Source of the DNA: SB11 sp965249955
Lineage (GTDB): Bacteria; Bacteroidota; Bacteroidia; UBA8524
Direction: 5' to 3'
Assembly: GCA_965249955.1 (NCBI GenBank)
Contig: OZ252261.1
Location: 1,240,001 to 1,304,000, forward strand
DNA length: 64,000 nt
Below, piece after piece: positions 19,005-28,579 of this stretch. A program made the position numbers and the translations under genes. Each line of letters starts with the position of its first letter. The first letter of the stretch is position 1. Below the pieces are notes generated by a model. It searched no databases. It was not told the origin of the DNA and was given only the letters and a program-made list of their open reading frames with translations.

Positions 19005-19047
19005 CTTTTGTATTTGACAAATTTTTAAAATTTGTCAAATACAAAAG
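19005..19047. repeat. 43-base near-perfect palindrome
   Basis: Two 21-base arms (CTTTTGTATTTGACAAATTT plus T, and its complement) match perfectly around a single central T. It lies 80 bases before the E1 gene. It could be a cruciform, an operator or a remnant of an inverted repeat element. Confidence 0.7.
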
Positions 19048-19114
19048 TGTGTGCCTCAAAACCATAAATTAGCCCTTTGTAAAATCCCCAAAACAGTAAA
19101 TCACCCAAAATGCT

Positions 19115-19122
19115 TATTTTTG
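19115..19122 (+). promoter_or_regulatory. Candidate -7 promoter element of the E1 gene
   Basis: TATTTTTG matches TAnnTTTG exactly and ends four bases before the ATG at 19127. Transcription would start at or next to the start codon, giving a leaderless mRNA. Confidence 0.5.
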
Positions 19123-19126
19123 CGGC

Positions 19127-21535
19127 ATGGTAACAGCTCAGGTAAGCGAAGAACAGCTAACTGCCTACAAGCAGGAGGTGATAAACGATTATAAAGTGGC
19201 CTTCCAAAGCCGTCAAGCCAGCCTTATAGGTCGCAAAGAAGTACTAACGGGCAAAGCCAAGTTTGGTATTTTTGGCGATGGCAAAGAAGTAGCCCAACTG
19301 GCAATGGCTAAAGCCTTTAAAAAAGGCGATAATCGTAGCGGCTACTACCGCGATCAAACTTTTATGTTTGCCCTAGGCATGAGCAATGTGCGCGAGTTTT
19401 TTGCACAACTGTATGCCCACACCAGTGTTGAAGCAGAACCTTGTTCGGCAGGCCGTAGTATGAACGGGCACTTTGGCACTCGTTTTTTGAACGATGATGG
19501 CAGCTGGAAATCTCAAACCGATACATACAATTCATCAGCCGATATATCGCCAACAGCAGGACAAATGCCTCGTTTGTTGGGTTTGGCAATGGCATCAAAG
19601 CTATACCGCGAAAATAAAGACTTACACCAATACAGCGATTTTTCAATACAAGGCAACGAAGTAGCTTTTGGTACAATTGGTAATGCAAGCACATCAGAAG
19701 GTATGTTTTGGGAAGCCATAAACGCCGCTTGCGTAATGCAAGTGCCTATGGCAATGTCTATTTGGGACGATGGCTACGGCATATCAGTGCCTGCCAAATA
19801 CCAAACTGCCAAAGAAAACCTAAGCAGCATACTTGGTGGTTTCCAAACCGATGAAGACGGTAAAGGGCTTGAGTTGTTTACCGCTAAAGGTTGGGACTAT
19901 GCCGAGCTTTGCCTAACCTACCAAAAAGCAGTTGCCATTTGCCGCGAGCAACACACCCCCGTTATAGTACACGTAACCGAAGTTACCCAACCGCAAGGAC
20001 ACTCAACATCAGGTTCGCACGAGCGTTATAAAAGCAAAGAACGTTTGGAGTGGGAGCAAGAATACGATTGTATTAAAAAAATGCGCGAGTGGATGGAAGC
20101 TAACGCTATTGCCACTGCTGAAGAGTTGGACGCTTTAGAAGCCAACTGGAAAAAAGAAGTTAATGCAGAGAAAAAAGCCGCTTGGGAAGCCTACTTGGGC
20201 GATATAAAAGCCGATGTGGCACAAGCCGCTGCATTGCTTGATAATTTGGCAATGCAAAGCAGTAACAGTACTGCCATTGCTGAATTGGCAAACGAGTTGC
20301 GTAGTGCTACCGAGCCTATACGTAAAGATATTGGCACGGCTATAAACAAAGCCCTGCGACTAACGGTAAAAGAACATAGTGTGGCACGCGAAAGCATTGC
20401 CGCCTATAAAAAACAATTTCACAGCGATAATTACGAACGTTACAGCACATACCTGCACAGCGAATCGGAATGGAATGCGCTAAAAGTGCAAGAGGTAAAA
20501 GCTGAGTATAGTGCCGATACTAAAACAGTTGACGGGCGCGAAATACTGCAAGCCTTTTTTGATGAAGTGCTTACCCGCGACCCGCGCGTTTTTGCCTTTG
20601 GCGAAGATTTGGGTAAAATTGGTGATGTGAACCAAGGTTTTGCAGGCTTGCAAGAAAAACACGGCGAAGTACGTGTGTTTGATACCGGTATACGCGAGTG
20701 TACTATTATTGGGCAAGGTATAGGAGCAGCCATGCGCGGCCTACGCCCTATTGCTGAAATACAATATTTAGATTACCTATTATACGCCATACAAATTTTG
20801 AGTGACGACCTTGCTACTTTGCAATGGCGCACCAAAGGCGGACAAAAAGCCCCACTAATTATTCGTACTCGCGGACACCGCTTGGAGGGTATTTGGCACA
20901 GTGGCTCGCCAATGGGTATGATAATAAATGCCCTACGCGGTATATACGTTTGCGTACCCCGCAATATGACACAAGCTGCGGGTATGTACAACACCCTGCT
21001 GCAAAGCGATGAGCCGGGTTTGATAGTAGAGTGCCTTAACGGCTACCGCCTAAAAGAGCAAATGCCCGATAATATTGCCAACATTGCTGTACCCTTAGGC
21101 TTACCCGAAACGTTGATAGAGGGCGATGATGTAACCTTGGTTACTTACGGCTCAAGCACTCGTGTGGCTGAAGATGCTATACAACAACTAAACGAAGTGG
21201 GTATAAGTGTAGAGTTGATAGATGTGCAAACCCTGCTTCCGTTTGATATTAACCACCACATTATAGAATCTGTAAAGAAAACCAACCGTGTTGTATTTTT
21301 AGATGAAGACGTACCCGGTGGTGCTTCGGCCTATATGTTCCAACAGGTAATGGAAGGTCAGCAAGCGTTTAAATGGTTGGATAGTGAACCACGCACCATT
21401 TGCTCACAACCTCACCGCCCTGCTTACGGTACCGACGGCGATTATTTTAGCAAGCCTAGTGCCGAAACCATTTTTGAAGCCATATACGATATGATGCACG
21501 AGGTAGAGCCTGCCGCCTACCCTAAATTTGCCTAA
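19127..21535 (+). CDS. 2-oxoacid dehydrogenase E1, fused alpha and beta subunits
   Basis: An 802-residue fusion of E1 alpha (about 1-400) and E1 beta (about 460-802) of a thiamine-diphosphate 2-oxoacid dehydrogenase. It would decarboxylate pyruvate or branched-chain 2-oxoacids and load the acyl group on E2. The alpha half has the TPP-binding stretch (GNASTSEGMFWEAINAA, IWDDGYGISVP) and a phosphorylation-loop-like SHERY. The beta half has the E1 beta hallmarks FAFGEDLGKIGDVNQGF, FDTGIRE and RTRGHRLEGIWHSGSP. Such fusions are typical of Bacteroidota. No E2, E3 or lipoylation gene is adjacent. The next gene overlaps its stop by one base (TAATG), so they are co-transcribed. The exact 2-oxoacid is undecided. 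Confidence 0.92.
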   Translation: MVTAQVSEEQLTAYKQEVINDYKVAFQSRQASLIGRKEVLTGKAKFGIFGDGKEVAQLAMAKAFKKGDNRSGYYRDQTFMFALGMSNVREFFAQLYAHTSVEAEPCSAGRSMNGHFGTRFLNDDGSWKSQTDTYNSSADISPTAGQMPRLLGLAMASKLYRENKDLHQYSDFSIQGNEVAFGTIGNASTSEGMFWEAINAACVMQVPMAMSIWDDGYGISVPAKYQTAKENLSSILGGFQTDEDGKGLELFTAKGWDYAELCLTYQKAVAICREQHTPVIVHVTEVTQPQGHSTSGSHERYKSKERLEWEQEYDCIKKMREWMEANAIATAEELDALEANWKKEVNAEKKAAWEAYLGDIKADVAQAAALLDNLAMQSSNSTAIAELANELRSATEPIRKDIGTAINKALRLTVKEHSVARESIAAYKKQFHSDNYERYSTYLHSESEWNALKVQEVKAEYSADTKTVDGREILQAFFDEVLTRDPRVFAFGEDLGKIGDVNQGFAGLQEKHGEVRVFDTGIRECTIIGQGIGAAMRGLRPIAEIQYLDYLLYAIQILSDDLATLQWRTKGGQKAPLIIRTRGHRLEGIWHSGSPMGMIINALRGIYVCVPRNMTQAAGMYNTLLQSDEPGLIVECLNGYRLKEQMPDNIANIAVPLGLPETLIEGDDVTLVTYGSSTRVAEDAIQQLNEVGISVELIDVQTLLPFDINHHIIESVKKTNRVVFLDEDVPGGASAYMFQQVMEGQQAFKWLDSEPRTICSQPHRPAYGTDGDYFSKPSAETIFEAIYDMMHEVEPAAYPKFA

Positions 21536-23070
21536 TGAAAAAACTTTGGGCACAAATACGGCAATACCCCATGCCCTACGCGGCAATGGTTAACGCCTTT
21601 GTTATCCTTTTAATTGCCCTGCAATTTAATTGGGCACAAAACAATAACTTTTGGGGTGATATTGGCGTGCGCATTGCCGCTGCCGCCGTTATAGGTGCAG
21701 TGCTAGGCGTGGCTTATTCTCAATTATTGCTTATTACTTTAGGTAAATTAACAGGCCTTGATACTGCTACCCTACTAAAAAAATCTATACTGCTGCACGC
21801 ACCTTTTGCTGTGTTTGCATTTGTTGCCCCAATGCCGCAACACGCAGGGCTGTTTTTTGCCATTGGAGGTGCAGGTTATGTGGGTTTGCTATGGTGGCTG
21901 TTTATTTTCCCTCAAGAAAAAAACATAAAAAACAATATAGCTGCAAACGCCCCGTTTTTCCTTACGCTTATAGGCACTGTTGCCGCTTTGGGGGCACGCA
22001 AAGTATTTATCCCGCAAGTATCTATGGATACAGCCAATTGGGTAATGCCTTGGCTTAATTATATACAAGAGCACGGCTTTGCTGCATACGCTGATACGTT
22101 TAACAATTATGCCCCGTTTTACAGCTATTTGCTGGGCATATTCTCGTGGTTGCCGTTAAGCGATTTAGAAATAATAAAATACATTTCTATTGGGTTTGAT
22201 ATTATGGCGGCCTACTACATCCGTCAAATGGTAAAGTTGCGCTTTCCCAACAGCCCTATGCTTCCCGCTTTGGCATTTATTAGCTTTTTGTTTTTACCTA
22301 CAATACTAATAAACAGTAGTTTTTGGGGTCAGTGCGATATTATTTACGTGGCCTTTAGCTTGGCAGCCTTATACAACCTTATGCTACCCGACACACGCAA
22401 AAACAACCTGTGGTCGGTAGTGTTTTATGCGCTTGCACTTAGTGTAAAGCTACAAGCCATGCTTATAGCACCCATTTTTGCCATAGCATGGTTTAAGCGC
22501 GATATGCGCCTTAGCGATTTTTTAATTATCCCCGCTACGTACCTATTGCTTATGGTACCTTGCCTTATAGCAGGCCGAGAGTTTAAAGATCTTTTGCTTG
22601 TATACTTTACCATAGTTGATAAAAACCCTGTTCTGACTGAAAACTCGCCCAATATATACCAGTTGGTAAACTATAATTTTATGTTTAACAATGCAGGGGT
22701 ATTGGTTGCATTTGCCATGCAAGCCATAATAATATTTGCGGTTGTGTGGAAATTAAGAGGCAAACAGCTAAGTATTGATATACTGGCACACGTTGCTTTT
22801 TTAGTAACGCTAACCATGCCCTTTTTGCTGCCGCGTATGCACGAGCGTTACTTTTTACTGGCTGAGTGCCTATCGCTATTATTTGCTTTTTATAATCCGC
22901 GCTATTTCTACATCCCCCTTGTGTTGGGCATTATATCGTTTTTCACCTATACAGAATTTTTGTTTACAACGGTGTTAGTACCCTTCCATTGGCTCACATT
23001 AGGCGTTTTAGCACTAATTTTAATTGTTGGCGGCTTATTACTTAAAAAGTTGGGCAATAAAACTGCATAG
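21535..23070 (+). CDS. Multi-pass membrane mannosyltransferase-like protein (GT-C)
   Basis: A 511-residue protein with about twelve to thirteen membrane segments. It contains motifs of the Gpi18/PIG-M-like and GT87 families: an acidic residue early after the first loop pair (VSMDTANWVMPW), NNYAPFYSYLLG, SSFWGQCDIIYVAF, ALSVKLQAMLIAPI and FLLPRMHERYFLLAE. Such enzymes transfer mannose or similar sugars from polyprenyl phosphate on the outer face of the inner membrane. Its start overlaps the E1 stop by one base, implying translational coupling with a metabolic enzyme it has no obvious link to. Acceptor and sugar are unknown. Confidence 0.8.
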   Translation: MKKLWAQIRQYPMPYAAMVNAFVILLIALQFNWAQNNNFWGDIGVRIAAAAVIGAVLGVAYSQLLLITLGKLTGLDTATLLKKSILLHAPFAVFAFVAPMPQHAGLFFAIGGAGYVGLLWWLFIFPQEKNIKNNIAANAPFFLTLIGTVAALGARKVFIPQVSMDTANWVMPWLNYIQEHGFAAYADTFNNYAPFYSYLLGIFSWLPLSDLEIIKYISIGFDIMAAYYIRQMVKLRFPNSPMLPALAFISFLFLPTILINSSFWGQCDIIYVAFSLAALYNLMLPDTRKNNLWSVVFYALALSVKLQAMLIAPIFAIAWFKRDMRLSDFLIIPATYLLLMVPCLIAGREFKDLLLVYFTIVDKNPVLTENSPNIYQLVNYNFMFNNAGVLVAFAMQAIIIFAVVWKLRGKQLSIDILAHVAFLVTLTMPFLLPRMHERYFLLAECLSLLFAFYNPRYFYIPLVLGIISFFTYTEFLFTTVLVPFHWLTLGVLALILIVGGLLLKKLGNKTA

Positions 23071-23113
23071 TATTAAGTTTTAAATAAAATACGTCGAATT
23101 ATTTGCGGTGGTA

Positions 23114-23143
23114 TTGAAAAAACCCCTAAAATGAATAGATTTG
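23114..23143 (+). promoter_or_regulatory. Candidate promoter TTG-N19-TAGATTTG
   Basis: TTG at 23114-23116 and TAGATTTG at 23136-23143 match both Bacteroidota promoter boxes with standard spacing. The -7 box lies inside the longest ORF reading, which supports the internal start at 23170. Confidence 0.6.
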
Positions 23144-23169
23144 TTAGTTCAAAACAACATAACCAAACA

Positions 23170-24051
23170 ATGAAAAGAAATTTTACGGCAAAAAGCCTGT
23201 TTCTTTTACTGGCCATTACGGTGGCAAGTTTAACAGCCCAAGCCCAAATAGAATGGGGTATTATGGGTGGGCCTAGTATGTCTAACCTAAGTGCTTCAGG
23301 GTATAAACTTGTACCCGATAGCTCACGCCCTTCACTATCAGGCATTACCCGTTTTAGGGTAAGTTTGTTTATGGATATGCCATTAAACAACTATTGGAGC
23401 TTTAGTCCGGAGTTGGCATACTCTGTAAAAGGTGGAGTGCAAAAACTAGATTCAGCATATACTATTTTTACTGTTCCTCCGGGATGGACAGATAAGTTTC
23501 AAACAGTATCAAATTTTGATTTTGGGTATATCGAAATTCCATTATTGTTCCGTTTTTCTACCCCATTGGGTAGGCCAACAGCTTTATATCCTCACGAAAA
23601 CTCAGTAAAACCTTTTTACTTAGACTTTTTTGGAGGGCCTTATTTTAGTTATTTAATGAGTGGAAAAAACGATGCAAGTGCAACTTGGACTCGTTCTTCT
23701 ACCAATGATACTACTTCGGCATACAACTTTGCTATTAAAACCAAAACATCGGGTACACCTGCCAAAATTGGTAAAATTGACTATGGTATAGTAGCCGGTA
23801 TGGGTATTAAATGGAGGTTTAACCGTAAATCATACCTTTATTTAGATGTTAGGTATACTATTGGTATGGCTAACTTAAACAAAGGCTATTGGGATAGAAC
23901 TGTACAATCGGACACCGACCCAACACAAACCAAAACCGAATCGCCAAAAGTTAAAAATGCAGGTACATTTTCTTTTGCTTTGGGCTACATAACTAACTTT
24001 AGTAAACGCCGTTACTTTAACTTGGTTAAGCCTGATAGAAACAGGCCATAA
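23170..24051 (+). CDS. Outer-membrane beta-barrel protein (PorT/OMP_b-brl_2-like)
   Basis: A 293-residue protein from the ATG at 23170; an upstream ATG at 23131 would place the promoter box inside the gene. Residues 1-26 are a signal peptide (KSLFLLLAITVASLTAQAQ). The rest alternates strands with many aromatic residues, begins GIMGGPSMSNLSASG and has late strands such as YLYLDVRYTIGMANL and SFALGYITNF. This pattern fits the porin-family or PorT-like eight-stranded barrels. It sits alone with its own promoter and terminator. A link to T9SS (PorT is a T9SS factor) is possible but not shown. Confidence 0.75.
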   Translation: MKRNFTAKSLFLLLAITVASLTAQAQIEWGIMGGPSMSNLSASGYKLVPDSSRPSLSGITRFRVSLFMDMPLNNYWSFSPELAYSVKGGVQKLDSAYTIFTVPPGWTDKFQTVSNFDFGYIEIPLLFRFSTPLGRPTALYPHENSVKPFYLDFFGGPYFSYLMSGKNDASATWTRSSTNDTTSAYNFAIKTKTSGTPAKIGKIDYGIVAGMGIKWRFNRKSYLYLDVRYTIGMANLNKGYWDRTVQSDTDPTQTKTESPKVKNAGTFSFALGYITNFSKRRYFNLVKPDRNRP

Positions 24052-24074
24052 CAATATTTTTTTATTCTACTTTG

Positions 24075-24110
24075 AAAAAACCTTATGTAATTTTTACGTA
24101 AGGTTTTTTT
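24075..24110 (+). terminator. Terminator of the beta-barrel gene
   Basis: The stem AAAAAACCTTATGTA pairs with TACGTAAGGTTTTTT (one G-T pair), and the 3' arm runs into seven Ts. Confidence 0.85.
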
Positions 24111-24172
24111 CGTTTAAACAACATCTTCATAAAAAAAGTTGTCTCCCTAGCATACAAACCTAAAACTATCTT

Positions 24173-26758
24173 ATGAAGAAACTTTTTACTCACAAACTAT
24201 TTGTTCTCACATTATTATCCGTCGTTGTAATGGCAGCAGGAACCGCTGTAAAAAACAGTAGTAGCGCACCGGCATCACACACAAATGCCCCCGGCGAACA
24301 AAACTGTACTGCTTGCCATAGCGGCACATTAAATCCCACCCCTGCAAATCTTACTAACCTAACGCTTTCTATACCTTTTACAGGTGGAGGCTATATTCCC
24401 GATAGCACATATAGCATTACAGTAAAGTATTTACAAAGTGGCAAAAGTAGGTTTGGTTTCCAAATTACTTCTCTTAGCAAATCCGGCAATAACCCTGTGG
24501 GTTCATTTACGGCAGGCACTGGCAGTACTAAACTAACAGGTGTTGTTTTGGGGAAAACACGTGAATACATTACCCATAGTGGAGGCACGGGTTCTAGCTC
24601 GGGCAAGGGTGAATGGACTTTTACTTGGAAAGCCCCTAGTACCAACGTAGACAGTATTATTTTTTATGTAGCGGTTAATGCTGCTAATAGCGACGGCTCT
24701 ACCAGTGGCGACGAAATTTATGCTAAAACATTTACTGTTGGCTCGTCATCGCTGCTTCCAACAGCATCTATCTCTGCCAACAAAACCGAAGTTTGTGCCG
24801 GAGATACCGTGCAGTTTATGGGCAGTGGCACTAACAGCCCCACCGGATACGCATGGAAATTTAAGGTGGGTAACCCCACAACAAGCACTGCGCAAAACCC
24901 CAAAGTGGTGTATTCTATCCCCGGTACTTATATCGATACTTTACGTGTACGAAATGCCAAAGGAGAATCAGCTCCGGCAGTTATTACTATAAAAGTAGTG
25001 AGTGCCCCAGTAGCTAACATAGCAAGTGTACAACCCGCCAATACTATTTGCGCAGGCGATACGGTAACTCTTGGCGCAACTTTTGGCACAGGGTATAGCT
25101 ATAAATGGAATACAGGCAACCCTGCAGATACGTTTAGCACCGTAAAAGTAACTCAACAAGGCAACTATATAGTTACGGTAACCAACTCGACGGGGTGTAG
25201 CAAAGTAAGCGCACCGGTGGCTATTACTGTAAACCCCTTGCCGCTTGCGGTTATAGGTACATCAAAAAACACTGCTTGCGAAGGCGATACGCTTACCGTA
25301 TTTGCTAATGTGGGTAATACAACTGCCACGCGCAATTTGTATCAAAACGGAAGCCTTATATATACGGGTGGTAATGCTGCTATAACTGCTACGCTTACCC
25401 AAAACGATACGTTTGAACTTACCATTGACGATAACGGCTGCACCAGTTTGCCCGTTACCAAAATTATTAACACCAGCAATAAACTAGCTGCACCAACTAT
25501 TACCTGCGGCACACCAACCACATCAAGCGTAACGTTTGACTGGGCGACAGTTACAGGCGCAACAGGATACGAAGTAAGTACCGATAGTGGCAAAACATGG
25601 GCAACACCATCATCAGGCGCTATGGGGCTTTCGCACACAATAAGCGGACTTAATTTTAGTACTGATGCTGCACTTTGGGTACGTGCTACCGATAATGCCC
25701 CTTGTTTGGCAGGCAATGTTAGTAACAAAGTATGTAAGTCGCTATCGTGCTCAGGTGTTACTTATAACGCTGCTGTGGCTGATACTATTATTTGCCCGGG
25801 CGATTCTACCATCATTACCATAAGTAATATTAGTGCTTCTAACTACTCGTTGCAATTTAATGGTGGTGCTTTTGGTACTGCTACATCGTTTAGCGTAAAA
25901 CCTAGCCAAACTACCAAGTATGCTTTTGCGTTGATAGATTCGGCAACACTAAACTGCCCTGCATTAACTTTTGATGTTGATGTGGAAGTGGATGTATTGC
26001 CCAATGTTACCCTTAACTCAAATGTAGGTAACACATTATGTTTAGGCAAAACAGTAGATTTTTCTACCAATACCTCATCGCCTGTAACTAAATATACCAT
26101 TATTGCCAATGGCTCGCCATCAACACTTACCAATAGTACGGGTGTTTTTAACGGTATTGCTATTAATGATGGTGATAAAGTAGCTATGGAGGTAGAAACC
26201 CCGGCAGGTTGCAGGGCAACATCAAACGAAATAACTTTTGTTGTAAACCCATTGCCAATGGTTGGCTATACTGCAACAATAAACAACCGCGTGGTTGATT
26301 TTGAAGATACTACTTCTACTACTATGACTAGAGTATGGGATTTTGGCGATAACAGCCCCACTGTTACAACCAAAAGCCCTAGCCACACCTACGCCACTGT
26401 AGGCACGTTTAATGCAAAACTGATAGTTACTAATGGTAATGGGTGTGTTGATTCGTCTACACAGGCTATAACTACCCAAAACCTATCTATAGGCAATATT
26501 GCAGGTTTAAATGGTTTTGAGGTTTACCCTAACCCAACTAAAGGAGATTTAAGTTTTGCTTTTGAATGGTTTGGAGCAGGCAATATGCACCTTACCTTAA
26601 TGGATGTAAACGGCAAAATGGTTTGGAACGATGTAGTTACTGAAACGGGTAACTTTAAACGCATGATAGACCTTAGCACGTTTGCCGATGGCACGTATCT
26701 TTTAAGACTAAAAACAGCACAAGGCGAACACACACTTAAAGTGCTAAAAACAAAATAG
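24173..26758 (+). CDS. T9SS protein with a CxxCH motif, Reeler-like domain and PKD domain
   Basis: An 861-residue secreted protein. After a signal anchor (about 8-25) comes a single haem-binding type motif C45-T-A-C48-H49 within NAPGEQNCTACHSG. It is followed by a Reeler/choice-of-anchor-like beta domain (about 55-190, PDSTYSITVKYL, SGKGEWTFTWKAP). Then come PKD/Ig-like domains (CAGDTVQFMGSGT, CAGDTVTLGA, CEGDTLTVFA) and a fibronectin-like stretch. A classic PKD lies near 700 (RVWDFGDNSPTV, SPSHTYATVGTFNAKL). The end is a type A T9SS domain (FEVYPNPTKGDLSF to HTLKVLKTK). This architecture recurs in Bacteroidota; function is unknown. A covalently bound haem is possible but not certain. Confidence 0.85.
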   Translation: MKKLFTHKLFVLTLLSVVVMAAGTAVKNSSSAPASHTNAPGEQNCTACHSGTLNPTPANLTNLTLSIPFTGGGYIPDSTYSITVKYLQSGKSRFGFQITSLSKSGNNPVGSFTAGTGSTKLTGVVLGKTREYITHSGGTGSSSGKGEWTFTWKAPSTNVDSIIFYVAVNAANSDGSTSGDEIYAKTFTVGSSSLLPTASISANKTEVCAGDTVQFMGSGTNSPTGYAWKFKVGNPTTSTAQNPKVVYSIPGTYIDTLRVRNAKGESAPAVITIKVVSAPVANIASVQPANTICAGDTVTLGATFGTGYSYKWNTGNPADTFSTVKVTQQGNYIVTVTNSTGCSKVSAPVAITVNPLPLAVIGTSKNTACEGDTLTVFANVGNTTATRNLYQNGSLIYTGGNAAITATLTQNDTFELTIDDNGCTSLPVTKIINTSNKLAAPTITCGTPTTSSVTFDWATVTGATGYEVSTDSGKTWATPSSGAMGLSHTISGLNFSTDAALWVRATDNAPCLAGNVSNKVCKSLSCSGVTYNAAVADTIICPGDSTIITISNISASNYSLQFNGGAFGTATSFSVKPSQTTKYAFALIDSATLNCPALTFDVDVEVDVLPNVTLNSNVGNTLCLGKTVDFSTNTSSPVTKYTIIANGSPSTLTNSTGVFNGIAINDGDKVAMEVETPAGCRATSNEITFVVNPLPMVGYTATINNRVVDFEDTTSTTMTRVWDFGDNSPTVTTKSPSHTYATVGTFNAKLIVTNGNGCVDSSTQAITTQNLSIGNIAGLNGFEVYPNPTKGDLSFAFEWFGAGNMHLTLMDVNGKMVWNDVVTETGNFKRMIDLSTFADGTYLLRLKTAQGEHTLKVLKTK

Positions 26759-26784
26759 TATATAAGGTTAAAAAAATGATGATG

Positions 26785-26819
26785 TAAGGGTAGACCGAAA
26801 GGTCTGCCCTTATTTTTTT
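26785..26819 (+). terminator. Terminator of the 861-residue T9SS protein
   Basis: The stem TAAGGGTAGACC pairs with GGTCTGCCCTTA around GAAA and is followed by seven Ts. It overlaps the stop codon of lgt on the other strand. Confidence 0.8.
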
Positions 26820-27652
26820 GTAGCTTTTATAGAAGAAGCATTTTTCTTCTCTTCCCTGCTTTTTTTAAGCAATCGCCAATAGATGTAACCACCGCCAATA
26901 AGTATAAAAATAGCTATAAACTGCGAGTGCGATAGTGCACCGCCAAAAAGAAAACCTCTGGCTTCATCGCCTCTATATTCTTCGGTTATGCTACGGCCAA
27001 CGCCATATATAAGTGCGTATAGCAATATTAGTTGTCCATCAAATTGTTTGCGCTTGTGCAGCCACATCATTAATAAAACAATGCCCAATATCATACCTGC
27101 ATCGTATAACTGAACGGGATAAAGGGGTTGACCTAATGGCTCGGCAGCACTTTTAGGGTGGCTAAATACTACTCCTGCGTTTGGATGGCATACTTTACCA
27201 TGACAACAGCCTGCCATAAAACAACCTAATTTTCCAAAACCGTGTACCAATGCACCTGCTACGGCTATAATATCAAAGGTTTCTAATACAGGTAGTTTAT
27301 TCTTTTTAAAATACCATATAAACGTAGGCACAGCAAATAGAAACGAACCGTAGAACACAAAACCACCACCCAAGTTTTCAAACATTTTTGAGGGTTCATT
27401 TAAATATGTGCCTATATCTTCAAAATAAAAAAACACCTTACCACCAACAAACACGGCAATAAATGCCCAAATAAACATTTCTGACACCTTATCAAGGTTT
27501 AAGCCCAGCTTTTTGCCCCTCCAAAGGGTGTACACAAAGCCCAAAGCAACGCCCAGTAATATCATTACCCCATAGCTGTAAATCACTATGTCGTTGCCAA
27601 AAATACCTTGCAGAAATGATGGGGTCTTAAATCGTAAAAGTTCAGGATACAT
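26810..27652 (-). CDS. lgt: Prolipoprotein diacylglyceryl transferase
   Basis: A 280-residue inner-membrane enzyme with about seven membrane segments. It attaches diacylglycerol from phosphatidylglycerol to the lipobox Cys of prolipoproteins. Family motifs are HGFGKLGCFMAGCCHG (with the essential His-Gly region), a proline-rich loop (PLGQPLYPVQLYDA) and the GRSITEEYRGDEARG arginine/glutamate motif near residue 225. The last 20 residues form a Lys-rich cytoplasmic tail. A putative lipoprotein gene ends 27 bases before its start on the same strand, so the enzyme and a likely substrate may share a transcript. Confidence 0.92.
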   Translation of the reverse strand: MYPELLRFKTPSFLQGIFGNDIVIYSYGVMILLGVALGFVYTLWRGKKLGLNLDKVSEMFIWAFIAVFVGGKVFFYFEDIGTYLNEPSKMFENLGGGFVFYGSFLFAVPTFIWYFKKNKLPVLETFDIIAVAGALVHGFGKLGCFMAGCCHGKVCHPNAGVVFSHPKSAAEPLGQPLYPVQLYDAGMILGIVLLMMWLHKRKQFDGQLILLYALIYGVGRSITEEYRGDEARGFLFGGALSHSQFIAIFILIGGGYIYWRLLKKSREEKKNASSIKATKK

Positions 27653-27679
27653 AAGTGTATTTTTTAGATAGATAATGGC

Positions 27680-28480
27680 CTATTTTACCAATAGTCTGCA
27701 CTTTTTTGTAATAGCGGTTTCTATACCGTGTTTTGTTTTACCAACGCATATTATATCAACTTCTACATCCAGTGTTTTACCTTTTTCAATAGGTATTTCA
27801 AGTGTACCAATATTACCCTGCGTTTGCAGCGAACCTTTTGAGGCTTCTATATCAAAACACTTACCATTAACAAGCCCATCTACATAAAAACGTACATCAT
27901 CTAACACGCCTTCTTCTATGCTTGCAGTAAAGGTGTGCAACATCAATTGTCGGTTTGCGCCATTGTCTTTAATGGTTAGCACAATTGGTTTTTTTGGGTT
28001 ACCCTGCCCATCGTACTCTTTTATACCAACACAGGGAAGGCCTTTATAAAAATCAGCTTCAATTTTTAGCTTACCGCTGCGCTGAAACTCTTTATAAGTA
28101 CCATGAAAAACATTGTTGGCGTATTGTATTATTCGGTACGGCTTTCCACTTTGATAATTCCACACATAATTACCGTGCTTTAAACCTCTTCTATATTCGG
28201 TTTCTAAGCAAACTACTCCATCTTTATAATAGTTAATGGCTTTACCTTCGCGGTAGCCTTCTACGTAGTTTATAATAGTTTTTAGCTGCTTACTGTTGGG
28301 GTAGTAATACTTCTTTTCGCCAGTGAATTTCTTTTGCTTTAGTTGCCTATCTATTTCGGGGGTTTCTTGTGCTGCCTTCAAAATCTCTTCTAATTCATCT
28401 ACTGCACCGGGCATAAATATACAGCCTGAAAAAGTGAACGAGAGCGCAAGTACTAAACCGATAACTTTGCTAAGTTTCAT
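27680..28480 (-). CDS. Lipoprotein with YwqK/MORN-like repeats
   Basis: A 266-residue protein from the ATG at 28480. A lipobox (FTFSGC) ends the signal peptide, so it is predicted to be lipid-anchored. The middle has four to five MORN/YwqK-type repeats (YVEGYREGKAINYYKDG, YRRGLKHGNYVWNYQSGKP, NVFHGTYKEFQRSGKL, FYKGLPCVGIKEYDGQG). The C-terminal 90 residues form a separate beta-rich domain with few landmarks (GVLDDVRFYVDGLVNGK). YwqK repeats are often labelled antitoxin-like by context, but no toxin partner is next to it here. A role is not predictable. Confidence 0.75.
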   Translation of the reverse strand: MKLSKVIGLVLALSFTFSGCIFMPGAVDELEEILKAAQETPEIDRQLKQKKFTGEKKYYYPNSKQLKTIINYVEGYREGKAINYYKDGVVCLETEYRRGLKHGNYVWNYQSGKPYRIIQYANNVFHGTYKEFQRSGKLKIEADFYKGLPCVGIKEYDGQGNPKKPIVLTIKDNGANRQLMLHTFTASIEEGVLDDVRFYVDGLVNGKCFDIEASKGSLQTQGNIGTLEIPIEKGKTLDVEVDIICVGKTKHGIETAITKKCRLLVK

Positions 28481-28579
28481 ACTGCAATATACTATATGCA
28501 ATGTTTTTGAAGTATTATTTTATAGAAGTTAGTGGGTTTTCGATAGACTTTGCGATGGGTATAAAACCCACCTTTTTTG

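Larger units (their letters stand above)
18664..19126. other. Repeat-rich intergenic region
   Basis: There is no ORF. It holds two bipartite inverted repeats (18800-18881 and 18896-18983), a 43-base palindrome (19005-19047) and a promoter-like element next to the E1 gene. Confidence 0.7.
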
